NCBI RefSeq assembly: GCF_018991925.1
Contig: NW_024735226.1
Location: forward strand, 1-64,000
Length of the DNA: 64,000 nucleotides
Direction: 5' to 3'
DNA from: Homarus americanus
Lineage: Eukaryota > Arthropoda > Malacostraca > Decapoda > Nephropidae
Part shown: positions 35,851 to 48,430 of the stretch, in pieces
Numbering within the stretch: the stretch's first letter is position 1
Layout: the number at the start of each line of letters is the position of its first letter
Notes under the pieces: generated by a model
What the model was told of the DNA's origin: nothing
Database searches by the model: none
Seen by the model: only the letters and a program-made list of their open reading frames with translations
Position numbers and translations under genes: made by a program

Positions 35851-38800
35851 GAGCTGTTTCCGCCACTCATTCTTATAAGCCCCTTGCGTGCGTTAATCGC
35901 CCGTAAAGCTATTGCCGCCACTCATTCTTATCGCCCCCTGCCGCCGTTAATCGCCCGTGGGTGATTGTCGCCACTCATTCTTATCGCCCCTGCCCCGTTG
36001 TCGCCCTTAGGCGGTGTCAGCAAGGCGATTGTCGCCCACTCTCTTATCACCCCCCTGCGCCGTTAATCGCCCGCCAAGGCGATTGCCGCCACTCATTCTT
36101 ATCGCCCCCTGGCGTTAATCACCGTAAAGCTATTGCCTACTCATTCTTATTGCCCCCCTGGCGCCGTTTCACCCGTAGGCTATTGCGCCACTCATTCTTC
36201 TCGCCCCCTTGCCGCCTTATCGCCCGTAAAGCGTTACCGCTCATTCTTATCGCCCCCTGCCGCCGTTAATCGCCCGTAAGGCGTTGCCGCCCACCATTCT
36301 TATCCCCCTGGCCGTTAATCACCCGTAAAGGCTATTGCCGCATTCTTATCGCCCCCCGCACCGCCGTTAATCAACCGTGGGCCTGTGCCGCCACTCATTC
36401 TTATCGCCCCTGCGCGGTTATCGCCCGTAAGGCGATTGCGCCATCATCTCTATCGCCCCTGCCGCCGTTAATCATCCGTAAAGGCGGTGCCGCCACTCAT
36501 TTCTTATTCCCCCTGCCGCCGTTAATCGCCCGCAAAACGTTGCGCCTCTCAGTCTTATCGCCCCCCCGCCGTTAATTGCCCGTAAGGCATTGCCGCCGCT
36601 CATTGTGCCTTCACGCCATTAATCGCCGTAAAGCGTTGCCGCCACTCATTCTTATTGCCCCCTCTGCCTTTATTGTCGCGCCAAGGCGTTGCGCCACTCA
36701 TTCTTATCGCCCCCCTGCCGCGTTAATCGCCCATAAGCGTGCCTCCACTCATTCTTATCGCCCCCTGCCGCCGTTAATCGCCCGTGAGAGTATGCCGCCA
36801 CTCTTTCTTGTCGCCTTGCGCCGTTAATCGCCCGTTAAGGCGTTGCCCGCCACTCATCATATCGCCCCCTGTTAGATTGTTCATCCGCCAAGGCGGTGCC
36901 GCCACTCATTCTTACGCCCCTGCCGCCGTTATCGCCCGCAAAGGCGATTGCCGCCACTCATTCTTATCGCCCCTGCCGCCGTAATCGCCCGTAAGGCGTT
37001 GCCGCCACTCATTCTTATCGCCCCCTGCCGCCGTTAATCCCCGTAAAGCGTTGCCGCCACTCACGTTATATCGCCCCCTGCCGCGTTATCGCCCGTAAAG
37101 CTGCTTACCACTCATTCTTATCGCCCCCTGGCGCCGTTAATCGCCCGTAGGCGTTGCCGCCACTCATTCTTATCGCCCCCCGCCATTAATCGCCCGTAAA
37201 GGCGATTGCCACTCATTCTTATCGCCTGCTGCCGTTAATCACCCGTCAAGGCTATTGCCGCCACTCATTCTTATCGCCCCCTGCGCGTTTAATCTCCCGT
37301 GGGCCTATTGCCGCTCATTCTTATCGCCCCCCTGCCGCGTTAATCCTTAAGCAGGCTATTGCCTTACACTCATTCTTATCGCCCCTGCCGCCGTTGTCAA
37401 CCCGTAGGCGATTGCCGCCACTCATTCTTATCGCCCCCTGCCGCCCATTGCCCGCAGAGCGTTGCCTGTCATTCATCATCGCCTTCTGCCGCCGTTAATC
37501 GCCGTAAAACGTTACCGCCACTCATTCTTATCGCCCCCTGCCGCCTTTAATCGCCGTAGGCTATTCCGCCACTCATTCTTATCCTTGCGCCGTTAATCAC
37601 CATAGGCTATTGCCACCACTCATTCTTATCGCCCCTGGCGCCGTTAATCACCCGTAAGGCTATTGCCGCCACTCATTCTTATCGCCCCGCGCCGCCATTA
37701 ATCGCCGTAAGGCGATTGCATTTCATTCTTGCTCCTTGCTGCGCGTTAATCACCGTGAGGATATTGCCGCCACTCATTCTTATCGCCCCCCTGCCGTTAA
37801 TCACCCGTAAGCTGTTTCCGCCACTCATTCTTGTCGCCCACCGTTAATCGCAAGATAGCCGTGCCACTCATTCTTATCGCCCTGGCCGTTATCGCCCGTA
37901 AGGCGATTGCCGACCACTCATTCTTATCGCCCCCTACCGCAGTTATCGCTGCGTGGTTATTACCGCCACTCATTCTTATCGCCCCCCTGCCGCCGTTTCG
38001 CCCGTAAACGTTGCGCCTTCACTCGTATCGCCCCCTGCCGCCGTTATTCATCGCCATAACGTTGCCGCCACTCATTCTTGGCGCCCCCTGCCGCCGTTAA
38101 TCGCCCGCAAAGCGTGCCGCCACTCATTCTTATCGCCCCCTGCCGCCGTTAATCGTCCGTAAGGCGTGCCGCCACTCATTCTTATCGCCCCCATGCCGTC
38201 GTGTCGCCCAAAGCGTTGCCACCACCAATTCGTCATCGCCCTCCTGCCGCCGTTAATCGCCCGTAAGGCGTTGTCGCCACTCATTCTTATCACTCCCTGC
38301 GCATTGTCGCCGTGGGCGTTACGCCACTCCCTTCTTATCGCCCCTGCCGCCGTTTCGCCTATAAAGGCGATGCCTGCTCACTCTTATCCTTCTGCCGTTA
38401 ATCGCCCGTAGGCGGTTCGCCACTCATTCTTGTCGCCCCCTACGCCTTTAATCACCCGTAAGCTATTCCGCCACTCATTCTTATCGCCCCCTGCGCCGTT
38501 AATCGCCCGTAAAGGCGATTGCCGCCACTCATTCTTATCGCCCCCTGCCGCCCTTGCGCCGTAAGGCGTTGCCGCCCTCATTCTTTTCGCCCCCTGCCGC
38601 CATTAATCGCCAGTAAGGCGATTGCCGCCTCTCACTCTTATCGCCCCCTGCTGCCGCCGTTAATCGCCCGAAAGGCGATTGCCGCCACTCATTCTTATCG
38701 CCCCCCCTGCCGTTAATCACCGTAAGCTATTGCGCCACTCATTCTTATCCCCCTGCCGTTAATCGCCCGCCAGGCGGTGTCGCCACTCACTCTTATCATC

Positions 38801-40300
38801 GCCTTGCTGCCGTTAATCGCCCGCCAAGGCGATGCCACCACTCTTCTTATCGCCCCCTGGCGCCGTTAATCACCGTAGGCTATTGCCACCACTCATTCTT
38901 ATCGCCCCTGGCCGTTAATCACCCGTAGGCTATTGCCGCCACTCATTCTTATCGCCCCCTTGCCGCCGTTTCGCCCGTAAGGCGTTGCGCCTTTCATTCT
39001 TATCGCCCCCTGCCGCCATTAATCGCCGTGGGCGTTGCCACCACTCACTCTTATCGCCCCCTACCGCAGTTAATCGCAAAAGGCGATTGCCGCCACTCAC
39101 TCTTATCGCCCCCTGCGTTGATATAAGTTGCCTCCCTCACATTCTTATCGCCCTCTGCCGTTAATCACCCGTGAGCTATTGCCCCCACTCATACTTATCG
39201 CCCCCTGCCGCCGTTAATCGCCCGTGAGGCGTTTGCCGCCACTCATTCTTATCGCGCCCTGCTGCCGTTAATCCCCGTATGGCGTTGCCGCCACTCATTC
39301 TTATCGCCCCTGCGCCGTTAATCGTACCGTAAGGCGTTACCGCCACTCATTCTTATCGCCCCCTGCCGCCATTAATCGCCCGCCAGGCGATTGCCGCCAC
39401 TCATTCTTATCGCCCCCTGGTGCCGTTAATCACCCGTAAGAATATTGCCGCCACTCATTCTTATCGCCCCTTGCCACCGTTAAGGGCCCGTAAGGCGATT
39501 GCCGCCATCTTCTTATCGCCCCACTGCCGCGTTAATCACCTGTGGGCTATTGCCACCACTCTTCTTATCGCCCTCCTCCGCCGTTAATCGTCCGCCAGGC
39601 GATTGCCGCCTCTTATCGCCCCTGCGCTGTCGCCCATAAGGCGATTGCCGCCACTCATTCTTATCGCCCTACGCCCATTGTCGGCGTAAAGCGATCCGCC
39701 CTCACTCTTATCGCGCATCCTGCCGCGGTGTCGCCGTAAGCATTGCCGCCGCTATTCTTATTGCCCCCTCACGCCGTTAATCGCACATAAAGGCTGTGCC
39801 GCCACTCATTCTTATCGCCCCCTACCGCCGTTAATCGCCCGTAAGGCGTTGCCACCACTCATTCTTATCGCCCCCTTGCCGCCGTTAATCACCTGCAAGG
39901 CTATTGCCGACACTCATTCTTATCGCCCTCTTGCGCCGTTTCGCCCGTATGGCGATGCCGCCACTCATTCTTATCCGCCCCTGCCGCCTTTAATCACCCG
40001 TGAGCTGTTCCGCCACTCATTCTTATAAGCTTCCTGCCGCCATCTTTCTTGTTGCCTGCCGTTAATCGCCCGTGAGCGATGGCACCCTTCATTCTTATCG
40101 CCCTCCTGCCGCCCTTAATCGCCCGTAAGGCGTTGCCGCCCTTATTCTTTTCGCCCCCCTGCCGCCGTTAATCGCCCGTAGCGTTGCCGCCTCTCACTCT
40201 TATCGCCCCCCTGCCGTTAATCGCCCGTAAGGCGTTGCCTCCACTCATTCTTATCGCCACCTGCCGCTGTTAATCGCCCGTGAGGCGATTGCCTGTCATT
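35850..40300. repeat. Satellite domain B, copy 4 (most homogeneous stretch)
   Basis: Nearly every monomer has TATCGCC, and AATCACCCGTAAGGCTATTGCC monomers are common. A full three-monomer B signature is present near 39420-39560 (AAGAATATTGCC, TTAAGGGCCCGTAAGG, AATCACCTG). A CCAATTCGTCATCGCCCTCC monomer near 38220 resembles part of block R. The stretch is comparatively regular and is well suited for deriving a consensus. Confidence 0.83.
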
Positions 40301-43300
40301 CTTATTGCCACCCTGCCGCTGTTAATCGCCGTAAGGCGATTGCCGCCACTCATTCTTATTCCCCCCCTGCCGCCTTTATTGGCCGTAAGGCATTTGCATC
40401 ACTCATTCTTATCGCCCCCCTGCCGGGTTAATCGCCAATAAGGCGATAGCCACCACTCATTCTTATCGCCCCCTGCCGCCGTTAATCACCGTAAGGCGTT
40501 GTACCATTCATTCTTATTGCCCTCTGCCGCCGTTAATCGCCCGTACGCGATTCGCCACTCATTTTATCGCCCCCTCTGCCGTTAATCGCCCATAAGGCAT
40601 TGCTGCCACTCATTCTTATTGCCCCTTCCACGTTAATCGCCGTGGTACTGCCACTCTTCTTATTGCCCCCGTTACGCCGTTAATCGCCCGTGCGGCGTTG
40701 CCGCCTCTCATTCTATTGCCCCCCCGCCGCTTTATCGCCCGTAAGGCATTGCCGCCACTCTTCTTATTGCCCGCTTCGCCGTTAATCGCCTGTAGGCGAT
40801 TGCCGCCACTCATTCTTATTCCCCCGCCTGCCGTTAATCGCCCGCAAGGCTATTGCCGCCACTCATTCTTATCGCCCCTCTGCCGCCGTTAATCGCCCAT
40901 AAGGCGATTGCCCTCATTCTCATTGTCCACTTACCGCCGTTGTCGCCCGTAAAGGCGTTGCTACCACTCATTCTTATTGCCCCGTGCCGTTGTCGCCCGT
41001 AAAGCGTTGCCGCCCTTTCATTCTATTGCCCCCCGCCGCCTTTATTCGTCCGTAAAGCGTTGCCGCCACCATTCTTATTGCCCACTTCCGCCGTTAATCG
41101 CCCATGCTGCGTTGCCGCCTCATTCTTATTCCCCTACGCCGTTAATCGCCAGTAAGGCGATAGCCACCACCTTTTCTTATTGCCCCTGCTGCCGTTAAGC
41201 ACCCGTAAGGCGATTGCCACCACTCATTCTTATTGCCCTCTGCGCCATTAATCGCCCGTAAGGCAATTGCCGCCACTCATTCTCATTGCCCCCCTGCCGC
41301 CGTTAATCGCCCGTAAGGCTATTGCCGCCACTCATTCTTATGGCCCCGTGCCTTCGTTAATCGCCTGTAAGACGATTGCTACCACTCACTCTTATCGCCC
41401 CCTGCGTTAGCCCGTAAGGCGATTGCGCCACTCATTCTTATGGCCCCTGCCGCCGTTAATCGCCCGTAAGGCATTGCCGCCACTCATTCTTATCGCCCCC
41501 CTGCGCCCGTTAATCGCCCGCCAGCATTGCATTGCCTCTGCGCCTTTCGCCCGGAATTACCGCCACTCATTTTCATTGCCCCCTGCTTCCGATGTCGCCG
41601 TAAGGCTATTGCCGCCACTCATTCTCATTGCCCCCCTGCGCGGTTTCTTCCGTAAAGCTATTGCGCCACTCATTCATATGGCCCCCGCTAGTCGCCTTAG
41701 GCGATTGCTACCACTGATTTATTGCCCCCCTGCCGTCGTTATCGCCGTGGCGACACCTTTACTCATTCTTATCGCCCCCTTCCGCGTTAATCGCCCGTAA
41801 GCGTTGCCGCCATATTCTTATTGCTCCTGCGTCGTTAATCGCCAGTTGAAGCGTTGAAACCCTATTCTTATTGCCCCCTGCGCCGTTAATCGCCCGTAAG
41901 CAGTTGCCACCACTCTTTCTTATCGCTTCCTGCCGCCGTTAATCGCCCGTAAAGCGTTGCCGCCACTATTCTTATGCCCCTTCGCCGTTTTCGCCCGCAA
42001 ACGTGCCGCCCCACTATTCTTTCGCCCCCTGCGCCGTTAATCGCCGAAAACGGTACTGCCACTCAATCTTATCGCCCTCCTGCCGCCGTTAATCGCCCGT
42101 AAGGCGTTGCTACCACTCGCCCTTTCGTGCGCCGTAATCGCCCGTAAGGCGTTGCCTCCTTCATTCTTATCGCCCCCTGCGCTGTTAATCGCCTGTAAGG
42201 CTATTGCCACCACTCATTCTTATTGCCCGTGCCGGTGTCGCCCATAAGGCGATTGCCGCCACTCATTCTTATCGCCCCCTGCGCTGTTAATCACCCGTAG
42301 GCATTGCCGCCACTCATTCTTATTGCCACCCTGCCGCCGTTAATCGCCTGTAAGGCATTGCCACCACTCATTCTTATTGCCCACCTGCCGCCGTTAATCG
42401 CCCGTAAGCGTGCCATTCCTATTGCCCCCCTGCGCCTTTATTCGCCCGTAAAGCGTTGCCGCCTCATTCTTATTGCCCCTTCTGCCGTTAATCGCCTGTC
42501 ACGGCGATTGCCGCCTCTCATTCTTATTCCCCCACCTGCCGCCGTTGTCGCTAGCCACCCTCATTCTTATTGCCCCTCTGCGCCGTTAGCACCCGTAAGA
42601 GGTTGCCACCACTCATTCGTATTGCCCTCTGCGCATTAATCGCCGTAAAGGCAATTCGCCACTCATTTTCATTGCCCCCCTGCCTTGGTTAATCGCCGTA
42701 AGGCTATTGCACACTCATTCTTATGCCCCTCTCTCGGTATTAATCCCCGTAAAAGCATTGCACGCCACTCATTCTATTGCCCCCCTGCCTTAGTTAATCT
42801 TCCGTGAGCTATTGCGCCACTCATTCATTATTTAGCCGCCGTTAATCGCCTGTAAAGCATTGCTACCACCATTCTTATCCTCTCTGCCGTGGTTAATCGC
42901 CCGTAAGGCGACTTCTCCCTCATTCTTATTGCCCCTTCGCCGTTAATCGCCGTAGCGCATTGCCGCCCTCATTCTTATTGCTCCTCTGCGTGCGTTAATC
43001 GCCGGTTAGGCGGTGAGCCATCATTCTTAGCCCCTCTGCGCGTTAATCGCCCGTAAGGCATTACCACCACTTTTCTTATCGCTTCCCTGCGCGATATTCG
43101 CCCGTAAAGGCGATTGCCGCCACTCATTCTTATTGCGCCCGCCGTTTATCGCCCGCAAGGCGGTGCGCCACTCATTCTTATCGCCCCTGCGCGTTAATCG
43201 CCCGGCAGTTCTACCACTCAATCTCGCCCTCCTGCCGCCGTTATGTCGCCGTAAGGCGTTGCTGCCACTCATTCTTATTGCCCCTCGTGCGCCGTTGTCG

Positions 43301-43700
43301 CCCATAAAGCGTTGCCGCCACTCATTCTTATCGCCCCTGCGCTGTTAATCGCCTGTGGCTATTGCCAACTCATTCTTATTGCCCGTGCCTCCGTTTCGCC
43401 CATAAGGCGATTGCCGCCACTCATTCTTATCGCCTGCCGCTGTTTCACCCGTAGGCGTTGCGCCACTCATTCTTATTGCCCCCCTGCGCCGTTAATCGCG
43501 CCCGTAAAGGCGATTGCCACCACTCATTCTTATTGCCCACCTGCCGCCGTTAATCGCCCGTGAAGGCGATTGCGCCACTCATTCCTATTGCCCCCCCCCG
43601 CCTTTATTCGCCCGTGAGGCGTTCCGCCACTCATTCTTATTGCCCCTTCCGCCGTTAATCGCCTTTGCGGCGTTGCCGCCTCTCATTCTTATTCCCCTGC
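40300..43700. repeat. Satellite domain D, entry segment
   Basis: TATTGCC replaces TATCGCC as the main form. CGATAGCC monomers (about 40445, 41161) and TTTCTTCCGTAAAGC near 41645 mark partial copies of the unit that is complete at 43700. Another partial copy begins near 42550 (GCTAGCC, TTAGCACCCG, ATTCGTATTGCC, CATTTTCATTGCC). Confidence 0.8.
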
Positions 43701-45905
43701 CGCCGTTAATCGCCAGTAAGGCGATAGCCACCACTCATTCTTATTGCCCCCTGCGCCGTTAAGCACCCGTGAAATTGCCCACTCATTCGTATTGCCCTCT
43801 GCCGCCATTAATCGCCCGTAAGGCATTGCCGCCACTCATTTTCATTGCTCCTGCTTCCGTTAATCGCCCGTAAGCTATTGCCACCACTCATTCTTATTGC
43901 CCTCTGCCTTCATTAATCGCCCGTAAGGCAATTGCCGCCACTCATTCTCATTGCCCCCTGCCTGGTTTCTTCCGTAAGGCTATTGTCGCCACTCATTCTT
44001 ATGGCCCCAGCCGCCGTTAATTGCCTGTAAGGCAGTACCTCATTCTTATTGCCCTCTGCCGTCGATAATCGCCCGTAGAGCGTTGCCCCCCTCATTCTTA
44101 TCGCCCTCTTCGCCGTTATCGCCCATAAGGCGTTGCCCCCACTCATTCTTATTGCCCCCCCTGCGTCGTTAATCGCCCGTGGCGGCTTCTTCACTCATTC
44201 TTATCGCCCCTTCCGCGTTAATCGCCGTAAGCGATGCCGCACTCATTCTTATTGCTCCCTGCGTCGTTAATCGCCGGTTGGCGATTGCAGCCACTCATTA
44301 TTATCGCCCCCTGCCGCCGTTAATCGCCTGTAAGGCGATTGCTACCACTCATTCTTATTGCCCTCTGCGCCGTTTCGCCCGTGGCGATTCGCCCTCATTC
44401 TTATTGCCCCCTGCGTCGTTAATCGCCGTAAAGCTGTTGCCGCCACTCATTCTTATCGCCCCGCCGCCGTTAATCGCCCCATAAGGCGTTGCTACCACTC
44501 ATTCTTATTGCCCCCTGCCGCCGTTAATGTCGCCCGTAAGGCGTTGCCGCCACTCATTCTTATTGCCCCCTTGCCGCCGTTTCGCCCGTAAGGCTATTGC
44601 CTACTCATTGTTATCGCCCCCTGCCGCCGTTAATCGCCAAGGCGTTGCACGCCACTCATTCTTCCGCCCCTCTGTTAATCGCCCGTAAAGGCGTTGCGCC
44701 ACTCATTCTTATAGCCCCCCTGCGCGTTAATCGCCCGTAAGGCGTTGCCGCCAATCATTCTTAGTGCCCCTACTGCCGTTATCGCCCTTAAGGCGATTGC
44801 CACCACTCATTCTTATTGCCCCTCTGCCGCCGTTAATCGCCCGTGAAGGTTGCGCCACTCATTCTTATCCCGTCGTTAATCGCGTAAGGCGTGCCACCAC
44901 ATTCTAATCGGCCCCCTTGTCGCCTCTAATCGCCGTGGCGTTGCCCTCGCCACTTATTGCTCTCCTGCGTTATCGCCAGTTGGCGTGCGGCCTGTATTAT
45001 CTGCCCCCTGCCGTTATTGCCCGTAAGCGAGAGCCGCCACTCATTCTTATCGCCCCTTACGCCGTTAATCGCCCGTAGGCGATTGCCGCCACCATTCTTA
45101 TTGCCCCCCTGCCGCCGTTGCCTCTAGGGCGATTGCTACCACTCATTCTTATTGCCCTCTGCCGCCGTTAATCGCCGTAAGGCGATTGCCGCCACTCTTA
45201 TTGCCCCCTGCCGCCGTTAATCGCCCGTAAAGGCTATTGCGCCACTCATTCGTATCGCCCCGCCGCCGTTAATCGCCCATAAGCGGTTGCCTGCCCCATT
45301 CTTATTGCCCCTCTGCCGCCGTTATCGTCCGTAAGCGTTGCGCCCACTCATTCTTACCTTTCGCCGTTGTCGCCGTAAAGCTGGCCGCCACTCATTCTTA
45401 TCGCCCCCTGCGCCGTTAATCGCCATGGCGATGCCGCCACTCATTCTTATCGCCCCCTGCGCCGTTAATCGCCCGTAAGGCGTTGCCACCACTCATTCTT
45501 GCCCCTACCGCCGTTAATCGCCGTGAGCGTTGCGTAATCATTCTTAGTGCCCCCTGCCGCCAATCTTTGCAGACGGTGCCACTACTCATTCTTATTGCCC
45601 CTCTGCGTTAATCGCCGGTAAGAGTTGCCGCCACTCATTCTTATTGCCCCCCTGCCGTCGTTAATCTGGCAGGCGATTGCCACCACTCATTCTAATGCCC
45701 CCCTGTCGCCTCTATCGCCCGTAAGGCGTTGCACCACTCATTCTTATGCCCACCTGCCGCCGTTAATCGCCCGTAAGGCGTTGCCGCCACTCATTCTATT
45801 CCCCCTGCCGCGTTTATCGCCCGTAAAGCGTTGCCGCCACTCATTCTTATTGCCCCCTTCTGCGTTAATCGCCTGCGGCGATTGCGCCCTCTTCATTCTT
45901 ATTCA
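43700..45905. repeat. 2.2-kb higher-order repeat, copy 1
   Basis: A run of about 41 monomers opens with CGCCAGTAAGGCGATAGCC, then TTAAGCACCCG, CATTCGTATTGCCC, CATTTTCATTGC, GTTTCTTCCGTAAGG, TATGGCCCCAGCCGCC, GCAGCCACTCATTATTATC (44290), CGCCAATCATTCTTAGTGCC (44752) and CGCCAGTTGGCG (44973). The same order is found in 45905-48100 at a steady offset of about 2.21 kb, so these are two adjacent copies of one higher-order unit. Confidence 0.85.
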
Positions 45906-48100
45906 CCTGCCGGTTAATCGCCAGTAAGGCGATAGCCACCACTCATTCTTATTGCCCCCCTGCGCCGTTAAGCACCGTAAGGGGTACCACTCATTCGTAT
46001 TGCCCCTCTGCCGCCATTACGCCCGTAAAGGCAATTGCCTACTCATTTTCATTGTCCCTGGCTTCCGTTAATCGCCGTAAGCTATTGACCACTCATTCTT
46101 ATTGCCCTCTGCGATGCATTAATCGCCGTAAGGCAATTGCCGCCACTCATTCTCATGCCCCCCTGCGGCGTTTCTTCCGTAGGCTGTCGCCACTCATTCT
46201 TGGCCCCCAGCCGCCGTTAATTGCCTGTAAGGCGATTGCTACCACTCATTCTTATTGCCCCTCTGCGTCGTTAATCGCCATGAGCGTTGCCCCCCTCATT
46301 CTTATCGGCCTCTTCGCCGTTATCGCCCATAAGGCGTTCCCCACTCATTCTTATTGCCTGCGTCGTTAATGCGCCGTAAGCGACTTTGCCTTCACTCATT
46401 CTTATCGCCCCTTCCGCCGTTAATGCCCGTAGCGATTGCCGCCACTCATTCTTATTGCTCCCCTGCGCGTCGTTAATCGCCAGTTAGGCGATTGCAGCCA
46501 CTCATTATTATCGCCCCCCTGCCGCCGTTATCGCTACGGTGCTACCACTCATTCTTATTGCCCCTCTTTGCGCCGTTAATCGCCCGTAAGCGATTGCGCC
46601 CACTCATTCTTATTGCCCCCTGCGTCGTTAATCGCCCGTAGGCTATTGCCGCCACTCATTAATATCGCCCCGCCGCCGTTAATCGCCCATAAGGCGATTG
46701 CTGCCACTCATTCTTATTGCCCTCTGCCGTTAATCGCCCGTGGCGATTGCCGCCACTCATCTTATTGCCCCCATGCCGCCGTTAATCGCCCGTGAGCTAT
46801 TGCCACCACTCATTGTTATCGCCCCTGCCGCCGTTAATCGCCCGTAAAGGCGTTGCCGCCACTCATTCTTCGCCCCCTGCCGTTGTGTCGCCCGTAAAGC
46901 GTTGCGCCCACTCATTCTTATCGCCCCCTGCGCGTTAATCGCCCGTAAGGCGTTGCCGCCAATCGTGCCTAATGCCCCCTGCGCCGTTATCGCCTGTGGC
47001 GGTGCCACCACTCATTCTTATTGCCCCTCTGCCGCCGTTAATCGCCCGTTAAGGTACCGCCACTCATTCTTATTGCCCCCCTGCCGTCGTTAATCGCCCG
47101 TAGGTGATTGCCACCACTCATTCTAGTGAACCCTTATGCGCCTCTATCGCCCGTAAGCGTTGCCGCCACTCATCTTATTGCTCTCCTGCTGCCGTTAATC
47201 GCCAGTTGGCGTTAAGCCACTATCGCCCCCCCTGCTGCCGTTATTGCCCGTAGAGACGCGCCACTCATTCTTATCCTTGCGCGTTAATCGCCCGTGGCGT
47301 TGCCGCCACTCATTCTTATTGCCCCCTGCGCCGTTAATTGCCTCTAAGACGATTGCTACCACTCATTCTTATTGCCCTCTGCGCCGTTGTCGCCCGTAAA
47401 GCGATGCCGCACTCATTCTTATTGCCCCCCTGCGTTATTACCGGCCGTAGGCCTATTGCCTACTCATTCGTTATCGCCCCGCCGCCGTTAATCGCCCATA
47501 AGGCGATTGCTACCACTCATTCTTATTGCCCCTCTGCGCCGTTAATCGTCCGTAAGCAGTCGCCACTCATTCTTATTGCCCCTTGCACTTGGTTGTCGCC
47601 CGTAAGCTATTGCGCCACTCATTCTTATCGCCCCCTGCGCCGTTAATCGCCCGTAAAGGCGATTGCCGCCACTCATTCTTACGCCCTCCTGCCGCCGTTA
47701 ATCGCCCGTGGGCGATTGCCACCACTCGCTTCTTCCCCTGCCGCCGTTAATCGCCCGTGAGCGATTGCCGCCATCATTCTTAGTGCCCCCTGCGCCGTTA
47801 TCGCCTGTGAACGATTGCCACCCTCTTCTTATTGCCCCTCTGCCGCCGTTATCGCGGTAAGGGGATTGCCGCACTCATTCTTATTGCCCCCCTGCGTCGT
47901 TAATAGCCCGTAAGGCATTGCCTGCCTCATTCTAATTGCCCCCCTGTCGCCTCTAATCGCCCGTGAAGGCGATTGCCACCATTCTAATTGCCCCTTGTCG
48001 CCTCTGTCGCCCGTAAGGCGATTGCGCCACTCATACTTATTGCTCTCCTGCCGCCGTTAATCGCCAGTTGGGCGTTGCGACCACCAATATTATCGCCCTC
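45905..48100. repeat. 2.2-kb higher-order repeat, copy 2
   Basis: Follows copy 1 through CGATAGCC (about 45931), TTAAGCACC, CATTCGTATTGCCCC, CATTTTCATTGTCC, GTTTCTTCCG (about 46173), GGCCCCCAGCCGCC, GCAGCCACTCATTATTATC (46495), CGCCAATCGTGCC (about 46960) and CGCCAGTTGGCG (47205). Differences are scattered indels and substitutions. Confidence 0.85.
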
Positions 48101-48430
48101 CTGCTGCCGTTAATCGCCCGTGGCGGAGGCACCACTCATTCTTATCGCCCTTGCACGCCGTTAATCGCCGTCGGGGTATTGCCGCCACTCATTCTTAGCC
48201 TTGCCGTCGTTAATCGCCTGGGCAATTGCCTACCACTCATTCTAATACTTGCCTTGTCGCCTCTAATCGCCCGTGAGCGTTGCGCCACTCATACTTATTG
48301 CTCTCCTGCGCCGTTAATCGCCAGTTGAAGCGTTGCGACCACTGTCATATCGCCCTCCTGCTGCCGTTATCGCCCGTGGCCGGGCGCCACTCATTCTTAT
48401 CGCCCCTTGCTCGCCGTTAATCGCCCGTGA
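47940..48430. repeat. Local ~254-bp tandem duplication of five monomers
   Basis: The series CTGTCGCCTCTAATCGCC, ACTCATACTTATTGCTCTCC, CGCCAGTTG, GCGACCAC, CGCCCTCCTGCTGCC is seen at about 47990-48110 and again at 48250-48370. The CGCCAGTTG landmarks are 254 bp apart (48065 and 48319). A five-monomer duplication is the simplest reading. Confidence 0.75.
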
